A DNA stretch of 64,000 bases, taken from positions 8,571,027-8,635,026 of the forward strand of contig CM029126.1 in assembly GCA_016859345.1 (NCBI GenBank), in the 5' to 3' direction. Each line of letters opens with the position of its first letter. Position 1 is the stretch's first letter. Positions 50,586 through 62,407 of the stretch are shown here, piece after piece. The notes beneath the pieces are model-generated. The model was not told the origin of the DNA, made no database searches, and saw nothing but the letters and a program-made list of their open reading frames with translations. Origin of the DNA: Istiophorus platypterus. Taxonomy: Eukaryota > Chordata > Actinopteri > Istiophoriformes > Istiophoridae. A program made the position numbers and the translations under genes.

Positions 50586-50905
50586 TGTTAGGGCTGCATA
50601 TAACGATTTCTTAAGTTACTGATTAATTGATTATCTCCTCATTTAATCCTTTAGTCAATAAACCACCGAAAACTTTGAAAAATTACCATCTCATCTCCAC
50701 AGTTATCTCCAGATGTCTTTTTATCCAATCAATAAGCAAAACTCTAAAGATATTCAGGTTATAATGACTTAAAACTGAAAAAGCCGAAAATGAGGGATGT
50801 TGGAGAAGCTGGAACCAGAAATCTTTGTCATATTTTTTTAAATGACTCAAAAATTAATATTCAGTTAGCAAAATATTTGTCAATTAACTTTCTGTCAGTC
50901 ATCTT
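50586..50905 (+). repeat. Teleost 'ACGATTA' repeat, near full length
   Basis: It starts 'gttagggctgcatataacga' and runs through 'ttactgattaattgattatc', 'aaactctaaagatattcagg', 'agaagctggaaccagaaatc', 'aaatgactcaaaaattaata' and 'aaaatatttgtcaattaact'. The boxes are in the same order as the family consensus from the left end to close to the right end. It is the most complete of about five copies in this window. It is probably a non-autonomous DNA element, but I cannot state the superfamily. Confidence 0.7.
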
Positions 50906-53549
50906 AACTCACAGCAGGTCTGTGAAATATTTTGGCTGAATAATGAGAAGAGTACACACTTTTACAACATTACCAAACCAATGTGTAACATGCAAGTTGT
51001 GACGTGAAACATGAAAATAATTTCCCGTTTTGATTATTTGTGAACGTTTCCCATGCATTATTGTGCAAGAGGATGCACTTAACCCACATTTTTCTGCAAT
51101 TTGCAAATGACAGTTAGTTGTGAAACATGATGGTGTCATTTGCAACCTGCATGTAAGCTCTGCTTAGGATCAAAAAAGCGGATGCTATTGTATAGTGACT
51201 ATTTTTCCCAATAATTGACACTTAGACTCGCTTGTATGAGCCTTAACGTTTAAATGTCCATCTCCCAATTGATATTTAGAAACAGAAATAACTGATAATT
51301 GACATTATAAAAATAGAACCGATCATAAAAGTACTATTTTGCATCTTTCACTGGAATTAAAACACACACACATATACACACTCAGTATAATTGCAAAACT
51401 AAATTATGGTGCCAGTGGGCAAATATGAATTATTTTATGTGTGCTGTACTCATTTCACGCCTGATGGACTCTCACCTTTAACCAGGAGGTGCATGTCTTT
51501 CGATGCAGCTCCAGGAACGGGTATTCTGGTAAGAGAATAATGGAAGCATTGGCCCTTTTTAATTGGACATTGTTAGAATGACATATCAATCCTACTGCAA
51601 AGATGCTCTTTCCTTGCATGCTATAATTGAAATGTTTCCTATTTCCCCCTCAAAGACCCTCTATACATAAGATTGGGACGGTTTATGGCTGGCATATCTG
51701 GACCTCCTGCAAAGTTGCCTATTGTTTACTCTGCTTTACTGAGCATCATATCATCATATCAATTCAATTTTTATGTTTTCTTACTAATATCTTGATGTTC
51801 GTGTGATTTACTTGCTCTCTGTCTCCTGGGCCATAAATTCTTCCTGTGTAGACAGATGCTAATGTGTAATTCTCTTTGTATTCCCGATATATTTTTCAAC
51901 AATGCTATTACTGTTGGTGATTCATTTCCCTTTATAGTATTTGTTTTCTGCAATTTTACATTCCAAAAGCTCTGATTTCCATTAGCATTTTTGCAATTAT
52001 CCAGAAATTCTATTAAAAGTTCCTGGCAATGAAATGACAAGAAATGATCACCCTATTAAGCCCCAGAGCTAAAAACAACATAATGTGCAGTGTATGGTAT
52101 GGTAATGATTTTCATTAGAAGAAAAAGAACAGTGAATTACTACCTGTGTTTAACCACTCAGAATTTCATTTCAGGTATTCATGGCATGAGGTTGACAAGC
52201 GAACTGAAGCTGAGCAAATAAAAACTGGCAGCCGCTGGATGAATGGCTGCATGTTTGGGTCATGATAAGGAAGAATTACATTTTTACACATCACTGAGGA
52301 GAGGAAAACAAAGCTTGGTGTGGGGTTAAAAGCTCTATAAACTGTTGGAAAATAACCCAGTGGGGAAAAAAAAGAAACATCACTCTTTCTTGGTGGTTTA
52401 AGCTTTTTTCCTCAGTGGAAGATGTAAAGGATTTAAAGCTCATCAAAATCATACAGTATGGCCCCCAAAGCACGTATAGTAAAAGGCATGATAGTGGTCC
52501 TCAGGCCGAGTAAGGTACTGTGTCAGTCTTTCGGGGGTGTTGCTAATGGAGCTATTACAGAGTCAGCTGTCATATCCAAAGAACTTCATTAATCATCACA
52601 AGAGGGACAATTCTTCCTCAGTGAACAGCACAACTTCCAGATTCCCCATTTTCTGTATGATGAAATTCAACAGTACAAGCTCCTTTATAGATTCCCAGTG
52701 AGCCATCAGTCCGTCCGTCAGGGAAGTCTGACTCATACCCCCGCCTCGCCGCGCTCAATGTCAGCCTGTCCTTCACACATTTATGTATCTGTAGGAATCA
52801 GTCGGGGGAATTTAAACACCAATGATGAGGAAACCATTGTCAAAAACCTTGTTTTCTCTGAGACTGTGGCGGCAGTCGGATCAAATGGTACTTTAGATGG
52901 TAGTAGAGTAGATTACATTGTGAGCACAGTGAAATGGGAAAATAATACTTATAATGCCTTTATTTATATAGTGCCTTTGCAGTCCAAAGGCTTTTGTACT
53001 TTTTATGGTCTCACAAGGATTACTCTTCATCATTGCAGTAAGACAAAGCCTGGTTTTTATTTAATGTAATTATTGACAGCCATTACCTCTTTTGAATCTT
53101 TAATCACACCAATTAATAACCACCAGATGAGGTTCCATGAAGAGTGGTCTCTTTTATGTTGCATTTGACTTGCACTTTGTGCTTTCCCCCCCCCATGTTT
53201 GCTGCTTGCTGTCTCTTTGTTTTGTTATCCGCTGTTAAATGGTTTTGTCTTGTGGTGCATTATGTCCCTTGTGTTAAAAAAGTCAATAAAAGGCTGATGT
53301 CACAAAAAAGAAAGAGAGAAATAAAAGCAACATTAGGCAGAAAACAAAAAATGAAAATAAACAATAATGAATAAAAAGATTTAATAACTATTCCACAAAA
53401 CACTAAAATCAAAAACACTAAAACCAACAGGAAAAATTGAATAGCAAAAAATATCCATGTAAGAGTTGAAAAGGACCCTAAATGAAAAGCCAAATTAAAC
53501 AAATAAATATTTAATTTATTCTGGGCCAATGGTCTTTTGGTTTACTTCA
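50906..53549. other. Intergenic, no gene seen
   Basis: The segment at 51530-51620 ('ctttttaattggacattgtt') could be conserved non-coding DNA. 'cctttatttatatagtgcct' at about 52957 resembles a fragment of a dispersed fish repeat. A run of 9 C lies at about 53186-53194. A-rich DNA covers 53275-53400. Confidence 0.5.
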
Positions 53550-53722
53550 GTGCTGAAACTATTCAGTGATTTATTGATTAGTAGAGTACCACTAAAATAA
53601 TCACTTTTTACAATCACAACTCATTTCATAATCTTATTTCTTATGTTTTATAGATCAAATGACTTATCTATTACTCAAGAAAACAGCAATTAATGAAAAG
53701 CATCTTTAGCCCTAGTTGCTTT
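53550..53722 (-). repeat. Teleost 'ACGATTA' repeat, inverted and internally deleted
   Basis: On the + strand the left end 'gctgaaactattcagtgatt' followed by 'tattgattag' and the right end 'atgttttatagatcaaatga' then 'cagcaattaatgaaaagc' and 'agccctagttgc' are the complements of the right and left ends of the family. The central part (about half) is missing. Confidence 0.5.
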
Positions 53723-56700
53723 TAGTCTTTAGTCAAATACACAAAGGCCAGGAGGGAAAAATAGAGATGTAGATTTAGTTCAGTCCAGTCAGAGAGGACC
53801 AAGCGGGGCACATGGCCTACTGTACATTATCCCAGCCAGTTGGCAGCTTGGCTCCTGAGAACCCACTCCCATTGGGTGTGAATCAAAAATCTAACAGCTA
53901 ATGGTAACAGTCCCCCCATGGTAGCACTACTGACAGCAAACTAATGCCCACATACAAGAGCTGTCAACACCCCACCATGACCCCTGTGGGTATAAACTGG
54001 CAAAGAAAAAAAGGGAAGAAAAAAAAAAAGAAAAATCGCCTGCCCAGCTGAAACTGATGGCTGTTATTTCTTTTCCAAACCCTTCGAAAGCCCACTAGAG
54101 CTTTCAGACAATAAAGGTTGATTTCCCTTTTCAGTATTCGTTGTACAATAATCAAAATTTTGAGTCACATTCATAAGTGGAGGGTGAAACATATTCACTG
54201 AACCGGGGAAGGGGTATATTATTATCAGATCTATAAACGTAATCCAAGCACTTACTGTATTTGAGCCTGTCATGTGCAAGTCAAATGTTGATTTGCAAAA
54301 ATGGATTAAAACCTACAGGAACAATAAGTGTTGGGCCACCATGGGCCAACCGAGGAGCCTCAACTGCATCTTGCCTGGATCCTTAAAGTCTCTGACGTGC
54401 ATAACAGTGTAAATCTTTGTATTGAAATCTTGAATCTTTCTGTGTTTACCAAACTTCAAAATCAATCCAAATTTTAAGGTCTCCAGCTATTCAAGTCTTG
54501 TCCCTATTTAAGTGCTGTACAGGCCACTAGTGTGCAGCCGGAACTTACAGGATTTGTTAAAACTGGTTAAATTAGGGAAAATTAATGCCTGGCTATTATT
54601 CATTATTCTACAATTACTGTGAAATTGGGTGATTTATTTTATAAAATTTTTGAATTGTGTTGTATTTATTTGTTTTTTAAAGGGGTGCTGAGGCTCTGCT
54701 GCGAGTTTTCCAAAGTGGGAGAAAATAACCCTGATGATGTCATCAGGAAGACGTGGGCGGAAGTGTAGGATCCAGTGTTTTGTTTTTTTAACTTGACTCA
54801 TACTAGAGGGTGAAAGTCACAATACTGCAGCCTCTGCCTCATTGATTCTGACCACTCCCAAATCACTGGAGGTAAAGCAACACGTTTATAACTATGAATT
54901 ACTTTACTTGAATTACTTTACTCGTGTGAAAAGCAAACTCCACAAACAATGATATATTCTACTGTATAATCATGATAGTAGAAGAAATTAGAAGTGATTA
55001 GAATCATTTAATTAACAACAAAAACACAAAGGCTTCCCTCACCAAAACCCTGCAGGCTGTCGTGACACAAGCGATGAGCAGATCGGAGGAATCGCTGAAC
55101 AGCTGCACTCACCAAGATGAGCTGCATCGCAGGCATTCAGCACCAGCGCCAAGCCGAATCAAGCTTGTGTTATCAGGAGACAGGTTTAAACCACAACACC
55201 AAGCACCGTCAGCAAAGAACAGGATCCCCGAGGGGAGGAAGCATCAAAGTAATCAACTGCTGAATGTAAGAACAGAGAGTAGCTGTCACACCATGAAACC
55301 ATGTTGCCTCCTTTTTCAGAGAGAAGAAAAATCCTCTCTAATAACATTCCTACAAATAACATTATTTACTTGGCCATAACCCATATTTTAACACAATGAT
55401 AAACCAAGTCACAGAAACCTGATTTTTTTTTTTTTTTCATGCGCAGCTTCTACAAGCCATAACTCGCTTCACTGATAGAGACTGGTGCAAGTTTAGAAAC
55501 TCGAATTGGTAACTGAAACTGAAAAAAAAAGCAGTTCATTCCAGACGAGTCTCGGAGCAAAACAGGCATCAGCTTAATCTTCCTCGAGCTACACAGTTGC
55601 ACACATGGCAGAATAGGAGACCATTATGATTTTCAATTTTGATGCAGTTATTTTTCAACTCAACTCCACAGTGTAGATATTGTGTGACTGAATCGCCCCA
55701 ATATGAGCGAAGCACTTCAGCAGAAACTACACGTTCTTTCCCCGAGATCCCAGCAGAGATTGCATTAATCAACACAGTCTCCCTCTCCTAAGTAACGACG
55801 GAGAGCAACAGCTGGGGGAGAGGAGCTTGGCCTTAAACAGTACAGACTGCAGGAGGTTCAGCCATCACTTCTTGTTGTGGATTCTGACATCAGTAGTAAT
55901 GAATACCTTGGAGCGTTGCCTGATTGCCCGAGCATGAATTTGCTATCACACATGAGGCCAGTTATTGGATCCGGTTTTGTTTGTGTGTCTTTGTATGTTT
56001 GGGTTACCGTGTCTCTGGGTCTGCATGTGACCATGTGTGCTTGTAATGTATGCACTTCTGTGTACCTGAACGTCCTCGTGAGTTGCGGCAAAGGTTTTGA
56101 ACTTTTGTTGGGTCGGATATGTGTAATATGCAGAACAGCGGTTAGGCCTGAATGACCTGGCCTGAGAGGACCAATTGATCGGGACTTTGTCGGTGCTCTC
56201 GGACAAGGCCAGGGCTTCATGCTGAGGTTACATCTGCAAGGGCTGGATCTGTACTGGCATCCAGTGTACACATATGTGACGCTCCTTAGATGATCTATAG
56301 CTGGACGGGGTCACAAAAAAAGACTGATTGTCCCATTAATTCGAACAAAACTAAAATTATCAGCATTTCTTGATACCACAAAGGTAAGTGAGAAAATGTG
56401 GTTTTGTTTTGTTTTGTTTTTTTTGTTTTGCTTTGAGACTTGGAGTAGCATTATCATTCATCTGGAAACATGTTCCTGATCACCTAATGAATGTAAGACC
56501 GACTTTTATCCTCCTTTTAGTTCTTTTCTGGGCTAGTGAGGGAAATGCTACACATCTCTAGGCTAAAGGTCCAACATAGGAGGCAGGAAATACATTGTTA
56601 ATTAACTGCTGGTCAGTAAGACGGTTGAAAAACTACAAATTGACAAACAACACCCAAAACAAATGAGTTTACATGACTCATACAAATGCTTCCATTGTAT

Positions 56701-58174
56701 ATCTCAATAGGTAGATGTCCACAAACAGTAGCTGGAATAGTCTGCACATTGCCATTCTGTGCTCACATCCCTTTCAAGGAATTCAGTTGTTACTAATCAA
56801 AGTAAATCTAATTAAACACAGACTCAAAACCTGGGTGCACTCCATTCTTCTGCTCTTTTATCCAATCCTCTATCAATGCCATAGCCACCTAGTCGGTTTT
56901 AATGCTTTACCTCCTCTTCACTCACACACAATGCCAGGAGGTCTTTGCTTGCTGATCTATGTAGGACAAGCAGTAGGGTGTCTGAAGTAATAAATGAACA
57001 AGATGAATGTGGGGGATATGTTCATTTGAAAGCTCTTGTCACTGAGGGTTTGTCGTCTGGCTGCACAAAGGGTGGAGCCGTCCTGCCTGATTTACTTTAG
57101 ATTCAAACCATGGCTAAATTGGAAATCGTGAATCACTCTGACACCATTGGCGCAAGATGGATTACTCCAGTTAAAGGCCTGCCTTTTCTTTACTTTGGTT
57201 CTTTTTAAAGAAATCATACAAAAATTAATTTTTCTGACAGACGGCCGACCCCAGGCAGTCAATGAAAGGAATAGTAAAAGGAGGCCGGGACTGAGGCACT
57301 ACAAAGCTGGTTTTATCAGCGCGGCACTATCCCAACCACATCCAAAAAGCTCTCAGCAGCACAATGAGCCTGGCTGAATATTTGATCAGCTGTCTCAGGT
57401 TTAACAAGCCTTGCCAAACTACACCTGCCTGGAGGAAAAAGATATGCCTTTGAGCAATGCTTCCCTCAAGATGTTAAGGAAATGGGCGTTTGTTCACGAT
57501 ACCCAATCTGCACTAATCTCATCCAATCTTGAGCACTAGGATTCTCAGTGAGATTCAAGATTTGCAAAACTCAACAATGGCTTTAAGGATGCCAATACTG
57601 CCTTCTAATATAGGCCATCCATAAATTACAGGAAAAAAGAAGCACTTAACCATAGAATACTGTAGTCTAAATGGAGCTTTTACAGATTGAATTCAATAAA
57701 ATACTAAATAAATATCCTTTAGCCAATTGTGATACAACTGATATTTATTCATAATGCACTTTGGGGCTCTCCCACATGCACAGTTAAGTCATGGGTAACT
57801 CGCTTGTACAGAGGTGCAAATTTGTGTGCTTACAGTATGTTCCTGTCTTTAAGTCTGTGCTTAAATATGCGTGCGCGCACATGTGCACGTGTGCACGTGC
57901 ATGCGGCTATGTATGTGTGTTCGCCCCAACTCATCGTCAATGGCTGCAGCTCATTGCCCTGCAGTAATGTCGGGCCATGCAGACACCTGGGACCGGTGGT
58001 GTGGGGCCCTCAGAGGAGGCAACCGCCTGGCAACTAGCCCTGATTACTTTCTCTACTCTCTGGAACTCGGCTCTGTATATGCCATTAACCAGCTCCACGC
58101 AAGTGTGATCCCAACTCGACCATGCCATTAACCCTGTACACAAAGGGTTGTTTACAAACATACACAGATATATG
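53723..58174. other. Intergenic, no gene seen
   Basis: The segment 54675-54790 holds a near-palindrome CTGATGATGTCATCAG (CRE-like core) and may be part of a dispersed repeat. T-runs are at about 55423-55437 and GTTTT units at 56400-56430. The stretches 57000-57130 and 57240-57370 have balanced composition. The 137-codon minus-strand frame at 55858-56271 is not a recognisable protein. Confidence 0.5.
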
Positions 58175-58179
58175 CACAC

Positions 58180-58225
<46 letters not shown>

Positions 58226-58230
58226 ACAAA
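58175..58230. repeat. CA microsatellite
   Basis: CA units, pure from about 58188 to 58218, with interrupted flanks. Confidence 0.9.
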
Positions 58231-58597
58231 CTACACAGAACTCCACTAAAGCTACAACCACCTGCACACCAACATCTGCAGTCTCCACAGTGAGAGCAGA
58301 GCCTTTACAATGGGATACCATGGAGCAAGAGCGTCATCTAGTGGCTACATCGTAGCACAACATACGGGTTGTTACTGCAGTAAGCAGTATTCAAAATGTG
58401 TCCACTTATTGCAGTAACATGCTATAATAAATAGAAGCGGATGGTGAAAGATGTGCATCTTAATAATTAGGTCTGTTTTTCTAATAAAATGTGAGGCGAT
58501 TTCAACATGTACAGGATTATCCTGCATATACCAACCCAGTTTTGGTTGTTATGTGATGATAGATTATTAATTCTTGTAGGTTATTAACATGATAGTA

Positions 58598-59020
58598 CAG
58601 TTATGTGCATAAGTATTTGGACAGTGACAGTATTTGTACACCACCACAATGGATTTGAAATTTAGCCATCAAGATGTGATTGATGTGTAGACTTTCAGCC
58701 TCAGTTCAAGAGGTGAAACACTAATATTGCACTAACCGTTTAGGAAATACAGCGTTTTTATACATAGCCCCTCATATCAGAGGCTCAAAAGTATTTGGAC
58801 TATTGACTGACTGTACAAGTGTGGTCTGTTCCCTCGTTATTTCATGACAAATAAAGCAGATAAAATTTCTGGAGTTGATTCCAAGTGTTGAATTTTCATT
58901 TGAGTATGGTCTAGAGGAGCTCTATATGAAAAGTGCCCAGAGATTACCTCTGCTACTGGGTCACTGGTGTTTATGGATGATGTGACTGTGATAGAATTTC
59001 CTTCTGAACTGTGGCGGGAC
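58598..59020 (+). mobile_element. Tc1/mariner-like remnant, transposase deleted
   Basis: The left end CAGTTATGTGCATAAGTATT then TGGACAGTGACA, followed by 'acaccaccacaatggatttg', 'ccgtttaggaaatacagc', 'tcaaaagtatttggactatt' and 'aataaagcagataaaattt', follows the long terminal repeat of a fish Tc1-like element. Near 58960 'gggtcactggtgtttatgga' then 'tgatgtgactg' resembles its 3' coding part. The middle of the transposase gene is missing and no open frame remains, so it is dead. The right terminal repeat is not clearly present. Confidence 0.65.
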
Positions 59021-59310
59021 TGAAGTTTAAACAAGCAGAAAATAGCAATACTTAAATAATGTCCAAGTACCCCAAAATTGCACTTTCCTGTAGTATTTGG
59101 TTATTTTCCCCCGTTTTCTACACTTAAAAGAGCAGACTTTGACTAAATAATGCTTCATTTTCTTTACTAAACACTCAATTTACTTTGCAGGTTTTGCTCT
59201 AATAGCAAACAATCTGGTATCAGAATACGAGCTGAGTTTAGGTGTGTGTGTGTGAGGGGGGGTGTTATTTTGCCCCAAAACCACCAGGGGGCGGCTTGTA
59301 TCACACACAT

Positions 59311-59356
<46 letters not shown>

Positions 59357-59800
59357 TTACCCCCCACACACACACACTTTTACAAATACCAAAAAAATAA
59401 ATAAATCAAGAGATCCACTCAAGAGTCAATACATATGAAATAAATGCCAGTCAAAAACCAGACAGAGGCTTTTAGTCAGTGTGAAACTTTCAGCTTTACT
59501 CAGTTTTCCATTTGCCCCCAAACAATAAAGAATCCTCTCACTGAATCATCCAAATATTTTTTTTTTCCTGTTTGTCAACGTACACAAATCATCCAAAAAA
59601 AAAAAAAAAAAGATTATCAAACTGATTATTGTTATTTTAATTCTACTTGGTTAATATTCATACTTTGTAAATTTCCTCTATAAATAGAGGAACTTGATGT
59701 ACGGTAACTATGTATGAATGAGTTTTATCTCGGTAGTTTTAATTGCCACTAAAATCCCAAACGCAAAAAAAAAAAAGAATATGCAAAAACACCCTCGCAC
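59021..59800. other. Intergenic, no gene; microsatellite and A-runs
   Basis: The DNA is AT-rich with a CA/AT array (59301-59359) and A-runs at about 59595-59612 and 59764-59776. No gene. Confidence 0.55.
59301..59359. repeat. Compound CA/AT microsatellite
   Basis: CA units, then AT units to about 59348, then a T-run. Confidence 0.9.
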
Positions 59801-60049
59801 ATAAAACGAGGGAGGGGGCGACGACCGGTGTGTTACAATGTGACCGAGTCCGACAGGAAATGGAACAACTTATCTTATCTGTGATATATGCAAACGTCCC
59901 GGGCTCCGTGCGCCTCCGTCCGCAGGAGCTCGTTTTCTCGAGAGGGAGGTGCCACGAAGGTGGAACCGTGTCAAAGTTGGCCCGGGAGCGTTAGCACGAG
60001 TTCATACGTGACCTCTGCTGGCAAGCGGGACGATAGGACGGGGGGTAAA

Positions 60050-60082
<33 letters not shown>

Positions 60083-60083
60083 A
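60050..60083. repeat. AAT/AAAT microsatellite inside the CpG-rich region
   Basis: AAT units followed by AAAT units. It interrupts the CpG-dense stretch. Confidence 0.9.
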
Positions 60084-60319
60084 GAAAGGGGGCGAACGGC
60101 CGGGGGGGTCCGAGGGTCCGCGGACGGGAAATGAAGGGCCGGGCCGGGACCAGACCCGCGCACCGGTAGCCCGGAGGAGGGGAACGTCCCGTCGGGAACT
60201 CGCACTCGCCACCTGCGTCAGGTAGAGGAACAAAATCACGGTGTTTTCTCGGGGTTGGACGAACGTTGGTTACTTAGTTATACGACCGTGCAAGTAACGT
60301 TTTGGGGGGGTTTTGTTTT

Positions 60320-60343
60320 TGTTGTTGTTGTTGTTGTTGTTGT
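60320..60343. repeat. TTG microsatellite
   Basis: About eight TTG units between T-rich stretches. Read on the - strand they give a poly-Gln frame that is not a gene. Confidence 0.9.
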
Positions 60344-60711
60344 TTTCTTCTGACAAACAGCGAGGGAAGCGTCTCTTCCTGCAGCGTTGAGTTCTCCTTG
60401 TGTAAGTGACCGAGGCTCAGCGGTCGATCAGGCTTCGCAGTAGAGTAACAGGCAGATTCTATCCGATCCTGTGTTGTTTCTATTTTGGTTTTGACTCCTC
60501 GGGATCTAATCTGACGACTACCGTCACGCATTTGACAAGATTTTCAACATCCAACGTTTACATACAATGAAACTTATTGGAGAACTATTTGTAGCTTTAC
60601 CACTTGAAGCCAATAATGATAATAATAACAACATGGAAAGGTCACATCAAAAAGGGAATAGAAAGTAAAGGAAATACAATGAAAGGATGTTCTTAAAATT
60701 AAGGCAGTTAA

Positions 60712-60980
60712 AGCAGCAGCTAACTATTATTTCAAAGTTTTTGGTAATATTGTCAATTGAATTATTTTTTTTTTGTTTAAATGTCCAAAACCCCAAAATA
60801 TTCAATCCACAATAATGTAATAGCAATAAAAGCAGCAGATTATCAGGTACGAGCATCTGGATTTACCAGAATTTCGGAAATTTTGGTTAAAAAAAGGACT
60901 ACAGCTGAAAATATTTCATGATTAATTCTGCATTGATCCTCCTATCAATATTAATTGACTAATCTTTGCAGCTCTATAGA
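60712..60980 (+). repeat. Teleost 'ACGATTA' repeat in the presumed zc3h12a 5' intron
   Basis: It reads 'gcagcagctaactattattt', 'tgtttaaatgtccaaaaccc', 'caaaatattcaatccacaat', 'taaaagcagcagattatcag' and the terminus 'ttgactaatctttgcagctc'. This is the same family and orientation as 50586-50905 and is clearly diverged. It sits between the CpG-rich promoter and the coding start, so it is probably intronic. Confidence 0.6.
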
Positions 60981-61410
60981 CATGCCAACTCTTTGATATG
61001 TACCTTTACTTTATGAAAACCCTGTAACTCCTTGATAATCATTTGGTGAAAAGGGTAGAACAAACTGAGCTGTTTTACAATCTACTGGCAATTTCAGGGT
61101 TTCCAAAGATTTCAGATATGTCAGGCTAAGTTTTGGGGAAATGTGTATAAAATGATGCCCAAGATTTCTAGATTGTAAAGCCATAAAATAAAACATATAG
61201 TCCTGGGTGTTAGTGTGTTTACATACTGTAAACACTATACAGCTTAAATGAAGAGTTAGTTCAGTGTATATATGAGTTTGTCAGATAGTGTGGAATAGGA
61301 TGATTTTTAAAGTCTTGAAGCTGATTATAGATCAACAAAAAAACGGAGGACAGGATGTTAAATTGTGTTAATTCAAGATGGATTCCTAATTAAATGTCAT
61401 TTTTCTTCAG

Positions 61411-61486
61411 TCGAACTATGAATTTCATCCCGCAGAAGATGTGATACGTCTTCTATGCAGCTGAAAAGAGGCCCAGGTGCTCCAGG
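61411..61486 (+). other. zc3h12a: zc3h12a 5'UTR (second exon part) with upstream ORFs
   Basis: A good acceptor ends at 61410: a branch-like CTAAT near 61386, then TTTTTCTTCAG. This fits the mammalian gene, where exon 1 is non-coding. The leader holds a 9-codon upstream ORF at 61418-61444 (including stop; A at -3), which is in frame with the main start but closed by TGA. A second upstream ATG at 61455 (T at -3, weak context) opens a 49-codon ORF that overlaps the main coding start and ends at 61604. The acceptor position is a prediction. Confidence 0.5.
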
Positions 61487-61857
61487 ATGGACCCGGCACT
61501 TCCCAGCCAGAGCTCACCTTCAAGCCCGCTGGAACCAGACGGCGAGGAGCTCCAGCTCAGAGTGGACTTCTTCAGGAAACTGGGTTACTCCTCGGCGGAG
61601 GTGAAGACCGCCCTGAGGAAGCTTGGGCTCTGCACAGACACTAACTCAGTGCTGGGAGAGCTGGTCAGGAGCAGGAACGGCATGGCCCCTGGCGTGTCCA
61701 GTTCTGACAGTGATGAGAGGGGCACAGGCCAGAAGGACCCCCTGCTGCCTCCCAGTTGGGCCCTAGGACCCAGAATCCCACTGCAACCAGGGGAACGAAA
61801 GACTACAGATGCAGAATTGAGGCCTATTGTTATTGACGGCAGTAATGTTGCCATGAG
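61487..61857 (+). CDS. zc3h12a: zc3h12a (Regnase-1/MCPIP1), first coding exon
   Basis: This exon encodes the N-terminus of Regnase-1, a cytoplasmic endoribonuclease that cleaves stem-loops in 3'UTRs of inflammatory mRNAs. The start at 61487 has a strong context (AGGATGG). Residues 1-20 are a Ser/Pro/acidic leader. Residues 21-63 form the UBA-like domain (VDFFRKLGYSS, DTNSVLGELV), nearer ZC3H12A than ZC3H12B, C or D, which lack this wording. Residues 64-110 are a variable linker. The NYN/PIN nuclease begins at about 111 with RPIVIDGSNVAM; Asp117 corresponds to the catalytic Asp141 of human. The exon ends ATG AG|GTAATC, splitting the Ser codon (phase 2), and AG+T joins exactly to exon 2. It is intact, with no frameshift. 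Expect inflammatory (NF-kB) induction from family knowledge, though I assign no site here. Confidence 0.92.
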
Positions 61858-62407
61858 GTAATCCCGATAAGTGTTTTATTTCTTTTATGGGATAATAAGT
61901 AACTTAAGTCATAATTCCTCAATTTCCTAGGTGTTATGTTTTGCTTGTTGGAATTAAAGAGCTTTTCCAATAACAGTACCTACCCAGGAATTTACTGCAT
62001 CAGGAACAACCTGGTTGTCTACCTGGGGACAGTAAAATACCTGTAAGATAACATGTTTCAAGCTACCGTCGCTCATTGCCATGTTGTCATTCAACTCTGA
62101 CCCTTAGACACGCATTTTCCTCCAATTGACTGTTTTAAAAGGCATTGACCCATCCTGCCTGTGCATGTTTTTTTGAAGGCCACTGCTACAAATTGCAAAT
62201 TCTAGACACACACCTAGAAATCTCGGCCTCTCTATAGATATGAGGTGTTAATACATGATGTTCACCGTGAGTAAAGACCTTTGGGGAAGGTTCCGTCAAA
62301 GGCACGTGGCGTCTACGCAGATAAACTGAATTTTTAAAGCTTCATTTCATATTATTTGTAGTAATTATTCATTTGTACTCAGGTTCTCTCACCTCTGTCT
62401 TTCCCAG
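61858..62407 (+). other. zc3h12a: zc3h12a intron between coding exons 1 and 2
   Basis: A 550-base GT-AG intron with donor AG|GTAATC and acceptor CTGTCTTTCCCAG. It splits the Ser codon right after the VIDGSNVAM motif. No other gene is visible inside. The sequence is AT-rich with no named repeat. Confidence 0.85.

Larger units (their letters stand above)
59800..60410 (+). promoter_or_regulatory. CpG-dense probable zc3h12a promoter and non-coding exon 1
   Basis: CpG dinucleotides and GC content rise sharply between about 59810 and 60300 ('gggccgggccgggaccagac', 'cccggaggaggggaacgtcc'), unlike anything else in the window. It lies 1.1-1.6 kb upstream of the zc3h12a coding start, as expected for a CpG-type promoter with a 5'UTR exon. 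Possible first-exon donors are TCAG|GTAGAG (GT at 60222) and TTGT|GTAAGT (GT at 60402). The exact start site cannot be read from sequence. A bidirectional promoter is possible, but no divergent gene is seen. Confidence 0.6.

Noticed and set aside
55858..56271. 137-codon open frame on the - strand
   Set aside because: No family resemblance, and other frames overlap it on both strands; likely chance.
60274..60531. Minus-strand frame with a poly-Gln run near the zc3h12a promoter
   Set aside because: The Gln run is the TTG microsatellite; no domain, no conserved flanks.
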